Source: Chrysiogenales bacterium (GTDB lineage: Bacteria; Acidobacteriota; Aminicenantia; UBA2199). Taken from it: 6,053 nucleotides of DNA. The stretch is from assembly GCA_004525465.1 (NCBI GenBank), contig SPCN01000147.1, forward strand, positions 1 to 6,053, written 5' to 3'. Made by a program: the position numbers and the translations under genes. The notes under the pieces were generated by a model. That model made no database searches. It saw only the letters and a program-made list of their open reading frames with translations, and had not been told where the DNA came from. Positions 1 through 5,513 of this stretch are shown here, one piece after another. The first letter of the stretch is position 1; each line of letters starts with the position of its first letter.

Positions 1-19
1 AACTCACCCCAACCCCTTC

Positions 20-54
20 TTCCCAATCACCTTTTTTTGGTGTATAAAAAGATC
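20..54 (+). promoter_or_regulatory. Candidate sigma70-type promoter for the thioesterase gene
   Basis: TTCCCA (20-25, four of six matches to TTGACA), a 17-base spacer, and TATAAA (43-48, five of six matches to TATAAT). The -10 ends six bases before the ATG at 55, so transcription would begin at about the start codon and give a leaderless or nearly leaderless mRNA. No AGGAGG-like sequence lies between. The match is by eye and the promoter is unproven. Confidence 0.4.
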
Positions 55-453
55 ATGAAAGATTTCAGCGATGACCAGAACTGTTTTGTTTGCGGCAAGA
101 AGAACCCGGCCGGCCTGCAGCTCGAATTCGGGCAAAACCCGCAAAACGGCGAGATCGAAGCCAAGGTCGTCTTCCCGGCCCAACTGCAGGGCTGGCAGGA
201 CACGGTGCACGGAGGCCTGCTGGCCACGGTGCTCGACGAGACCATGATCAAGGCCGCGGCCGCCGTCGGCATCAAGACCGTCACGGCCGAGATCACCGTC
301 AAATACAAAAAGCCGGCCCTGACCCGTATCCCCTATCTGGCAGCGGGAAAAATGCTGGAAACGCGCGGACGCATCGTCACGGCCGAGAGCCGCATCTGTG
401 ATTCCTCCGGGACAATCTATGCCCAGGCCAGCGGCAAATTGTTTAAAATATAA
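55..453 (+). CDS. PaaI-family hotdog-fold acyl-CoA thioesterase
   Basis: Encodes 132 residues, a normal size for a single-domain hotdog thioesterase; such enzymes hydrolyse acyl-CoA thioesters in the cytoplasm as dimers or tetramers. The N-terminus has CFVCGKKNPAGL (residues 10-21), a cysteine-pair lead seen in one branch of the PaaI-like family. The core motif VHGGLLATVLDE (51-62) follows, with H52-G53-G54 at the start of the central helix and the acidic pair D61/E62 as likely catalytic residues. The C-terminal strands carry TAEITVKYKKP (78-88) and end near ASGKLF. I chose ATG at 55 because the family usually starts just before the cysteine pair. In-frame TTG (37) and GTG (40) would add only a few poorly conserved residues. 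There is no Shine-Dalgarno before 55. The gene stands alone, converging on the SDR gene. The family call is firm; the substrate is unknown, since neither neighbour suggests an acyl-CoA pathway. Confidence 0.87.
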   Translation: MKDFSDDQNCFVCGKKNPAGLQLEFGQNPQNGEIEAKVVFPAQLQGWQDTVHGGLLATVLDETMIKAAAAVGIKTVTAEITVKYKKPALTRIPYLAAGKMLETRGRIVTAESRICDSSGTIYAQASGKLFKI

Positions 454-465
454 CTAATAAGCCCC

Positions 466-494
466 GGATCGCTGCAGACGACCTCAGGCGATCC
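466..494. terminator. Inverted repeat between convergent genes, possible weak bidirectional terminator
   Basis: GGATCGC (466-472) and GCGATCC (488-494) are perfect 7-base complementary arms around a 15-base loop. The repeat lies in the 56-base gap between the convergent stop codons at 453 and 510. Neither strand has a strong T tract directly after the stem; the minus strand continues GGGGCTTATTAG, only mildly T-rich. The position suits a shared transcription end, but the form is not that of a classical intrinsic terminator. Confidence 0.35.
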
Positions 495-509
495 CGAAGA
501 CCAGGACTT

Positions 510-1445
510 TCAGCGCGGCGACTCCCGCCAGTATTCCAGCAAGTCGAGCAGGGTCTTCTCGATCGGGAATTCCGGGTGCAGGCCAAAACGCGAGCGCAGC
601 AACCGGCAGTCGCCCAGGATCCGGGGATTGTCCAGCGGCCGGAAGCGATCGGCGTCCACCTCGACCCTTATGGGCACGCGCGCCTGGGCCAGCAGGATGT
701 CCAGTACCTGGCGAATTGAATAAGCCCGGCCGGAACACAGGTTGAAAACCTCGCCGCCCGCGCAACTGGCACCAATGATATGCAGATAGCGGGCCACGTC
801 GCGGACATCGGAAAAATCGCGGACCGCGGCCAGGTTGCCGACGCGAATGAGCGGCGGCCGCTCGCCCCTCTCGATCCTGGCGATCTGGCTGGCGAAATCC
901 GAAGCCACGAATTTTGCATCCTGACCGGGGCCGGTAAAATTGAAGGCACGGATTTTGCAGACATTCATGGCGAAAGCCCGCCAGTAAAGGTCGCCCAGCA
1001 TCTCCATGGCCAGCTTGGACAAGGCATAGGGATTCTGGCAGACCGTGGAACTGTTTTCGGTTATAGGTTCGTCGCCTCCGGTCTGGTAGACCTCGGCTGA
1101 ACTCATCAGTATCAGCCGCGAGTCAGGCGCCGACGCCTGCAGCGCCTCCAGCAGGTTCGAAGTACCCATGAAGTTGACATCATAGGTAAGCTGCGGATTT
1201 TTCCAGGCGAAACCGACATTGGCCACAGCCGCCAGATGGAAGGTGACGTCGGGACGAATGATCCCCAGCACGTGGGAGATATCATCACGGCGGCGAATGT
1301 CGACCTGAAACACCTCGACATCGGGATAGGTGAATCCGGGCACCTCGGTGATACCGAAAAGCTTGTTGCGATCCTGCCTCAGTAATAGTTTCAACAAATG
1401 CGAGGCCAAGAAGCCCGAACAGCCGGTAACCAGGATCCTATTCAT
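510..1445 (-). CDS. Extended SDR sugar-nucleotide reductase, GDP-4-keto-6-deoxymannose reductase (Rmd)-like
   Basis: 311 residues, the usual length for Rmd-type NAD(P)-dependent sugar-nucleotide reductases, which reduce the C4 keto group of a nucleotide-4-keto-6-deoxyhexose in the cytoplasm. The Rossmann fold opens with TGCSGFLASHL (7-17), giving G8-x-x-G11-x-x-A14 with alanine in place of the usual third glycine. SSAEVY (115-120) supplies the catalytic Ser, and Y140/K144 in NPYALSK form the YxxxK pair. The substrate half resembles Rmd: FNFTGPGQ (168-175), RDFSDVRDV (209-217), VFNLCSG (233-239), and a C-terminal pattern of R-P-x-D-N-P then WRE. It is the last gene of the operon. Its ATG overlaps the rmlB stop by eight bases (ATGAATAG), and only an A-rich stretch precedes it, so translation probably depends on coupling. 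Because RmlB makes a dTDP-linked keto sugar, this enzyme may act on dTDP rather than GDP substrates, for example as a dTDP-fucose or 6-deoxytalose synthase. Fold and catalytic residues are clear; the exact substrate is inferred. Confidence 0.85.
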   Translation of the reverse strand: MNRILVTGCSGFLASHLLKLLLRQDRNKLFGITEVPGFTYPDVEVFQVDIRRRDDISHVLGIIRPDVTFHLAAVANVGFAWKNPQLTYDVNFMGTSNLLEALQASAPDSRLILMSSAEVYQTGGDEPITENSSTVCQNPYALSKLAMEMLGDLYWRAFAMNVCKIRAFNFTGPGQDAKFVASDFASQIARIERGERPPLIRVGNLAAVRDFSDVRDVARYLHIIGASCAGGEVFNLCSGRAYSIRQVLDILLAQARVPIRVEVDADRFRPLDNPRILGDCRLLRSRFGLHPEFPIEKTLLDLLEYWRESPR

Positions 1446-2454
1446 AATTTTTTCGCAAATGGCTCTGAAAATTCTGTTTTTCTATCAGCTTTCTCCACCA
1501 GTCACGGTGTCCGAGGTACCATTCGACGGTCCGGCTCAGACCTTCTGTAAAACCCGTCTGCGGCTGCCAGCCCAGACCGCGCATTTTCCCCCAGTCCAGG
1601 GCATAGCGGAAATCATGCCCCTTGCGGTCGGCAACGGCACGGATCAGCGATTCGGGCTTGCCAAGGTGTCGCAATATCTGGCGGGTCACATCGTTATTGC
1701 TGCATTCCTGTCCGGCGCCCAGGTTGTAGGCCTGGCCGGGTTCCCCTTTCTCGACCAGGGCCAGGATGCCCCGCACCGTATCTTCGACATATAGCCAGTC
1801 GCGGCAGTTGCTGCCGTCGCCGTAAAGCGGCAGCGTTTGGTCCTGCAGGGCGCGGGTAATGAAGAAAGGGATCAATTTTTCCGGATACTGGTAGGGCCCG
1901 TAATTGTTGGCCGGGCGGGCGATCAGCACCGGCAGGTCGAACGTTTTAAAATAAGCATACGCCAAGCGGTCGCCGCCGGCCTTGGAGGCGGCATAGGGCG
2001 AGGAGGGATTCAGCGGGCTGTTTTCATTGAAAAATCCGTCGGCGATGCTACCGTACACTTCGTCGGTGGAAACATGGACGAAAAGCTTGACCTGCCCGTT
2101 CTTTTTCATGGCTTCGAGCAAAACAAAAACGCCGTAGACATCGGTCAGGATAAAATCGCCTGGATCATGAATGGAACGGTCCACATGGGTTTCAGCGGCA
2201 AAGTTGACCACCACATCCACACCGGCCATGGCAGTGGCGACCCGGTCCGCGTCCTGGATATCGCCCTGGACAAAGACATAGCCACCTTCAATGCCGGCCA
2301 GGTTTTCCAGGTTGCCGGCATAGGTCAGCTTGTCGTAGTTGACCAGTTCGATATCCGGGAAATGCTTGTGGATATGGCGGATAAAATTGCTGCCGATAAA
2401 GCCGGCACCGCCGGTGACCATTATTTTTTTTACATCCTGCCCCTTGACCCGCAT
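1438..2454 (-). CDS. rmlB: dTDP-glucose 4,6-dehydratase RmlB
   Basis: 338 residues, matching the family length. RmlB converts dTDP-glucose to dTDP-4-keto-6-deoxyglucose with bound NAD+, the step before rhamnose and many other 6-deoxysugars. Visible motifs are TGGAGFIGSNF (14-24, NAD binding), FAAETHVDRSI (85-95), STDEVYG (129-135) with catalytic T130, D131 and E132, Y154 and K158 in SPYAASK, NNYGPYQYPEKLIP (183-196), RDWLYVEDT (218-226) and DRKGHDFRYALD (276-287); the last four are close to RmlB signatures. The frame stays open to a GTG at 2577, but that extension lies wholly inside lptD and matches no family N-terminus. Minus-strand ATGATG gives two starts, at 2457 and 2454. I prefer 2454 because GGAGG (2461-2465) is six bases away, against three for 2457. 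The gene is second in the operon and overlaps both neighbours. No rmlA, rmlC or rmlD is in view. Confidence 0.95.
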   Translation of the reverse strand: MRVKGQDVKKIMVTGGAGFIGSNFIRHIHKHFPDIELVNYDKLTYAGNLENLAGIEGGYVFVQGDIQDADRVATAMAGVDVVVNFAAETHVDRSIHDPGDFILTDVYGVFVLLEAMKKNGQVKLFVHVSTDEVYGSIADGFFNENSPLNPSSPYAASKAGGDRLAYAYFKTFDLPVLIARPANNYGPYQYPEKLIPFFITRALQDQTLPLYGDGSNCRDWLYVEDTVRGILALVEKGEPGQAYNLGAGQECSNNDVTRQILRHLGKPESLIRAVADRKGHDFRYALDWGKMRGLGWQPQTGFTEGLSRTVEWYLGHRDWWRKLIEKQNFQSHLRKNYE

Positions 2455-4607
2455 CATTTGCCTCCGAAAAAATCGCTGACCATGCCCAGGTTGCCGAGGG
2501 AAAGGCCGAAACGGAACTGGAACTCGGAACGGCCCAGATACGAAAACACTTTGAACTCGGTGCTGAAGACCAGGCACTGATAATCGAAGCTGACGTTGAC
2601 CGCGCCATGGCGGAATTCCTTGGCTGTAAAATCGTAGTCAATGCCGGCCTGCAATTTCAGCGGAAAGCTGGGGAAATTCACATTGATATCACCGCCCAGG
2701 ATGCTGCGATTGAAGACATAATCCGCACCCTTGTAGGGATTGCGATAGGTGCTGTAAGAGAGGGAACCGGTCAGGGGCGCGCCCTGGCGCTGATAAGAAG
2801 CGCGCAGGTTCAAGCGCGACAAACCGTGAATGTAATAATTGTAGACAAGCGAGGCGTCGAAAGCGATATTTTCCCCGGGCCGGAAGCGCAGGGTGTTGTT
2901 CAGTTCGGAAAAGCTCGGGTATTCCCCGTCAACGGTGCGGAACAAATTGGCTTCGGCCGCATCAAAATAATATTCCTGGGTGATCCGGTATGTGAGCAAT
3001 TCAGCGGCCGAGGCGTTGCCGCCGTCACCTTTCTTCAACAGTCGCGAAGTCAAAGAAAAACCGGCATAGGAATAAGATGGGTAATCGAAATAATCGACCG
3101 GTACCAGGCGGTCGCGGTTGTCGACCTTGGTGGCGTAGCGAAATTCAAATTCAGGTTCGATCACATGCTTCAACTTGCTCCTTCCCAAATCGTATACACG
3201 AAAAAAAACCGGCCCCTGCAGTGAGAGTTTGGCCGTTTGGTATTTCATGTAAAGTGGCTCGTTAACGATCGTTTTGCTCAGCGGATCCAGGCTTTTGGCG
3301 TACAGGGTGTTCTTGGCAAGGAGGTTCAGCGAACAGTTCAGCCAGGGTAGTTTCAGCAGCGGCAGTTGGTAGGCCGGAGTTAAGGTCAGGCGCTGCGAAC
3401 GAAAATCGTTCGCAAATTCGGGTTCGTCTTCATAGGTTACGCCGCTGCGGCGCACACTTTGATAATCGATGCCCAGGGAAAAATAACCTGGCAGTTTTCC
3501 CAGTTTCTGCTGGTTCAAATTGAAAGCCAGTGCCGGCAGGTATTCCACGATCCGCGAGCTGTTGGCAAAGATATAATACGTTTCCCGGCGCGAGGCGCTC
3601 AGAGAAATATTGATGTTGGAAAAAGATGTTGTCCAAACCAATGACGATTGAAAATTGGTGGTGAGATTGCGGTCAAAACCGTTGTCGAAAAGGCGCAGAA
3701 AACCGGGGCGGCTCTGGCGGTTGACATTAAGCAGCAGGCGGGAGTTCAAAAAAGGCAAGGTCTGCTTGTGATTAGCTTCCACGTAGTAGTCACTGGCCGA
3801 ATCGTTGTATACTTCATTGTCTTTTCGGTATCGGAAATAGTAATAGCGGGCCATGCCGCTGGCATTGCGGAACAGGTAGCGCAATTCATCGCTGACGCCG
3901 ATTCCCAGCTCGGAAAAATAATCCAGCCCGAGGGTCATATCGATATTGGGCTTGATGGCCCAGAACAGGGAATTCTGTACAAAGAAACCACGTAGCGAAG
4001 AATTGCCGATATTGGGGAACAAAAGGCCCGTGGCCCGGCCGTCTTTTTGGATCGGATAGCGCAGGTACGGCAAATAGAAAACCGGAATATTTTTAATGCG
4101 GAACAGCACGTCGTTCATTTCAATGTATTTCTCTTTTTTGATCTTGCCGCGGCGGCTGGTGATCTTCCAGCGCGGGAAGATCTGCGCGCAGGAGGTGAAA
4201 TCGAGTCGCTGGAAAGTCAGCGTTTCCCGGTCGGTCTGGATCAGGCGGTCGGTTTCATAGCGCACAAAAGGCGTGATCAGGCCATAGGTGTCGAGCAGTT
4301 CGCCGCTTTTTGTTTTCAAGTTGAAATTGAGTTTTTCACCGCTCAGGACCATGTCCTTGGCCGACATGGTCACCCGTCCTTCGGCGAACAATTCCCTGGT
4401 CTTCAGGTTGAATTCGATCACGTCAGCATAGATGACATAGTCCTGCCATATGACTTCCACATGCCCGTCGGCGCGAAGCGAATCTTCGCTGATTTTTTTG
4501 TGATCGGCATAAACGATCGGTTCGTCGCTATCCTGCTGCGCTGCCAGCAACCCGGCCCATGTTAAAAAAAGGGAGAAAAAGATGAATTGCAGCGCTTTTA
4601 TTTTCAT
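2454..4607 (-). CDS. lptD: LPS-assembly protein LptD (OstA/Imp)
   Basis: 717 residues, slightly shorter than E. coli LptD (about 780). LptD is the outer-membrane barrel that, plugged by lipoprotein LptE, receives LPS from the LptA bridge and inserts it into the outer leaflet. A signal peptide spans residues 1-23 (MKIKALQFIFFSLFL, then a likely cut after LLAA). An OstA/LptA-like jellyroll follows (about 30-135), with IVYADHKKIS and ADVIEFNLKT as repeated beta segments. The barrel domain opens with the diagnostic stretch NIPVFYLPYLRYP (173-185) and GRATGLLFPNIG (190-201), then many alternating aromatic/polar strands. HVIEPEFEFRY (481-491) is the conserved H-x-x-E-P region, and the end is GLSLGNLGMVSDFF. 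Cysteines sit at 140, 425 and 678; C140 and C678 could form the inter-domain disulfide. It is first in a leftward operon with rmlB and an SDR, an uncommon setting for lptD. No Shine-Dalgarno precedes the ATG. Confidence 0.95.
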   Translation of the reverse strand: MKIKALQFIFFSLFLTWAGLLAAQQDSDEPIVYADHKKISEDSLRADGHVEVIWQDYVIYADVIEFNLKTRELFAEGRVTMSAKDMVLSGEKLNFNLKTKSGELLDTYGLITPFVRYETDRLIQTDRETLTFQRLDFTSCAQIFPRWKITSRRGKIKKEKYIEMNDVLFRIKNIPVFYLPYLRYPIQKDGRATGLLFPNIGNSSLRGFFVQNSLFWAIKPNIDMTLGLDYFSELGIGVSDELRYLFRNASGMARYYYFRYRKDNEVYNDSASDYYVEANHKQTLPFLNSRLLLNVNRQSRPGFLRLFDNGFDRNLTTNFQSSLVWTTSFSNINISLSASRRETYYIFANSSRIVEYLPALAFNLNQQKLGKLPGYFSLGIDYQSVRRSGVTYEDEPEFANDFRSQRLTLTPAYQLPLLKLPWLNCSLNLLAKNTLYAKSLDPLSKTIVNEPLYMKYQTAKLSLQGPVFFRVYDLGRSKLKHVIEPEFEFRYATKVDNRDRLVPVDYFDYPSYSYAGFSLTSRLLKKGDGGNASAAELLTYRITQEYYFDAAEANLFRTVDGEYPSFSELNNTLRFRPGENIAFDASLVYNYYIHGLSRLNLRASYQRQGAPLTGSLSYSTYRNPYKGADYVFNRSILGGDINVNFPSFPLKLQAGIDYDFTAKEFRHGAVNVSFDYQCLVFSTEFKVFSYLGRSEFQFRFGLSLGNLGMVSDFFGGK
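2461..2465 (-). promoter_or_regulatory. Strong Shine-Dalgarno for rmlB, inside the end of lptD
   Basis: The minus strand reads TCGGAGGCAAATGATG. GGAGG lies six bases before the ATG at 2454 and three before the ATG at 2457, which favours the downstream start. The site falls in the last codons of lptD, so ribosomes finishing lptD end at the rmlB start. It is the only clear Shine-Dalgarno sequence I see ahead of any start in this window. Confidence 0.75.
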
Positions 4608-4613
4608 TGCTGA

Positions 4614-4642
4614 ATAATGTTTAACATATTTTCCCCTGTTTA
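4614..4642 (-). promoter_or_regulatory. Candidate promoter for the lptD operon
   Basis: On the minus strand TAAACA (4642-4637, four of six matches to TTGACA), a 17-base spacer, then CATTAT (4619-4614, four of six matches to TATAAT). The -10 ends six bases before the lptD ATG at 4607. Matches this weak are common in AT-rich intergenic DNA, so confidence is low. What supports it is the same spacing seen at the two forward genes and the absence of a Shine-Dalgarno sequence. Confidence 0.27.
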
Positions 4643-4674
4643 GGCAATAGCAACGCGGTTTTTTTCAAACATTG

Positions 4675-4699
4675 CGGCTTCTGCGCCCGCAGGAAGCCG
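4675..4699. other. GC-rich imperfect hairpin in the divergent intergenic region
   Basis: CGGCTTC (4675-4681) pairs with GAAGCCG (4693-4699), and TGC (4682-4684) with GCA (4689-4691), leaving a GCCC loop and one bulged G (4692). It lies between the lptD start and the divergent lipoprotein gene, upstream of both proposed promoters. No T run follows directly on either strand, so it is not a standard terminator. It could be a regulator site or a chance palindrome. Confidence 0.35.
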
Positions 4700-4728
4700 G
4701 GGTGCCAGGTGATTTATTTTTCCATTTG

Positions 4729-4743
4729 TGCTATCATTGAAAT
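4729..4743 (+). promoter_or_regulatory. Extended -10 promoter for the PEGA lipoprotein gene, probably leaderless
   Basis: TG-C-TATCAT (4729-4737) is an extended -10 element: TG one base before a hexamer with five of six matches to TATAAT. The 17-base-spaced -35 position (4709-4714, GTGATT) is poor, which extended -10 promoters tolerate. The hexamer ends six bases before the ATG at 4744, so the transcript would start at about the initiation codon. TGAAAT between them has no Shine-Dalgarno. Confidence 0.5.
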
Positions 4744-5409
4744 ATGAAAAACATAAGCCAAATATCAGCGGTCTTGTTTTTTATCATGATTTCTGCTGCC
4801 TGTTCCTTTAATGTTCCCTGGGACATAATGGATGATTACAATGGTGTGAGCGTGGTCATGCGCGTCAACCCCGACGACGCCGACGTGCTGCTCAACGGCA
4901 GGCTGATCGGAGCCGCCTACGAATTTTCCTCAGCCGGCGCGGCCCTGCGCCTGGCTTCACGTCAGAACGAACTGGTATTCAAGAAAAGAGGTTTCCGCGA
5001 GGAGGCCATCGACCTGCGTACCTATTCATCCCGCCATATCACCCTCAAGGTTGTCTTGCAGAGTGAGAGCAGCCCGGACAGCGAGGCGGAGATCGCCCTC
5101 CCGGAAGGCCCGCCGGCCTATGAGGCCAAGAGCGAACCCACCCCCGTCCAGCCTGATGAGAAGCCGCTCACCGTCGAGCAAGAATCATTGACCGAGGTCA
5201 CCTTGACCGTGATCCCCGAGGAAACCGCCGTGTACATCGACGGAAAATTCTGGGGACTGGCCCCGGCCGAGGGAAAATCCGCCATTCTGCGCCTGCCGCC
5301 CGGCAAATATGACTTCGCCGCTTTCAAGCCGGGATTCCGGATCTACAGCAAGGAGGTAACCGTTCCCAAGCAGGACGCATTCACCCTGGCCATCGCCCTG
5401 CAGAAATAG
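4744..5409 (+). CDS. Lipoprotein with two PEGA domains
   Basis: 221 residues. The N-terminus is a lipoprotein signal: a hydrophobic run from AVLFFIMI to a lipobox-like SAAC with C20 as the predicted lipidated residue, so the mature protein should be anchored to a membrane on the periplasmic side. Two PEGA domains follow, one at about 37-106 (RVNPDDADVLLNGRLIG) and one at about 152-220 (TVIPEETAVYIDGKFWG). Both share the layout proline turn, V-x-x-N/D-G, G, L-R-L, K-x-G-F-R and a closing T-L-x-x-x-L-Q, so they look like an ancient internal duplication. The linker (about 107-150) is rich in Pro, Glu and Ser and probably unfolded. PEGA domains are small beta folds in bacterial surface proteins, often thought to hold substrates or cell-wall structures; no enzymatic residues are visible. 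It is transcribed divergently from lptD. Function unknown; architecture confident. Confidence 0.85.
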   Translation: MKNISQISAVLFFIMISAACSFNVPWDIMDDYNGVSVVMRVNPDDADVLLNGRLIGAAYEFSSAGAALRLASRQNELVFKKRGFREEAIDLRTYSSRHITLKVVLQSESSPDSEAEIALPEGPPAYEAKSEPTPVQPDEKPLTVEQESLTEVTLTVIPEETAVYIDGKFWGLAPAEGKSAILRLPPGKYDFAAFKPGFRIYSKEVTVPKQDAFTLAIALQK

Positions 5410-5500
5410 AACGAAACTCGGCGCATTACAGATGACTCACAACAGGTCATAAAAACAGTTACCTGCCCTGTTGATCAATGGTTCCCCGGCCGCAACAAAT

Positions 5501-5513
5501 GAAGCGTAGCTTC
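5501..5513 (-). terminator. Short hairpin at the 3' end of the DUF362 gene, weak terminator at best
   Basis: GAAGC-GTA-GCTTC is a perfect 5-base stem with a 3-base loop, and it overlaps the DUF362 stop codon by two bases. On the minus strand it is followed by ATTTGTTG, T-rich but interrupted. The rest of the gap after the lipoprotein gene (5410-5500) shows only short, mutually exclusive AACAGG/CCTGTT and CAGGT/ACCTG pairings near 5441-5472 with no T run. Confidence 0.25.

Noticed and set aside
484..765. 93-codon minus-strand frame at the 3' end of the SDR gene
   Set aside because: It is an alternative frame inside the SDR C-terminus with Gly/Pro/Arg-rich low-information sequence. I considered a frameshift of the SDR, but the main frame reaches full family length with a normal C-terminus.
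1330..1794. 154-codon plus-strand frame across the rmlB/SDR junction
   Set aside because: It is antisense to both genes and has no family features; the opposite strand is fully explained.
2455..2577. N-terminal extension of RmlB from GTG at 2577
   Set aside because: The extra 41 residues lie inside the lptD coding region and do not resemble any RmlB N-terminus, and GGAGG at 2461-2465 marks the start at 2454.
1837..2580. 247-codon open frame on the plus strand opposite rmlB and the end of lptD
   Set aside because: It lies wholly antisense to genes with clear family motifs. Its translation shows no recognisable domain, and long antisense frames are expected in GC-rich coding DNA.
3648..4565. 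Plus-strand open frames of 115 and 172 codons opposite lptD
   Set aside because: They are shadows of lptD, whose motifs and signal peptide on the minus strand leave no doubt about the coding strand.
5441..5472. AACAGG/CCTGTT and CAGGT/ACCTG pairings after the lipoprotein gene as a terminator
   Set aside because: The stems are only five to six pairs, compete with each other and have no T run after them.
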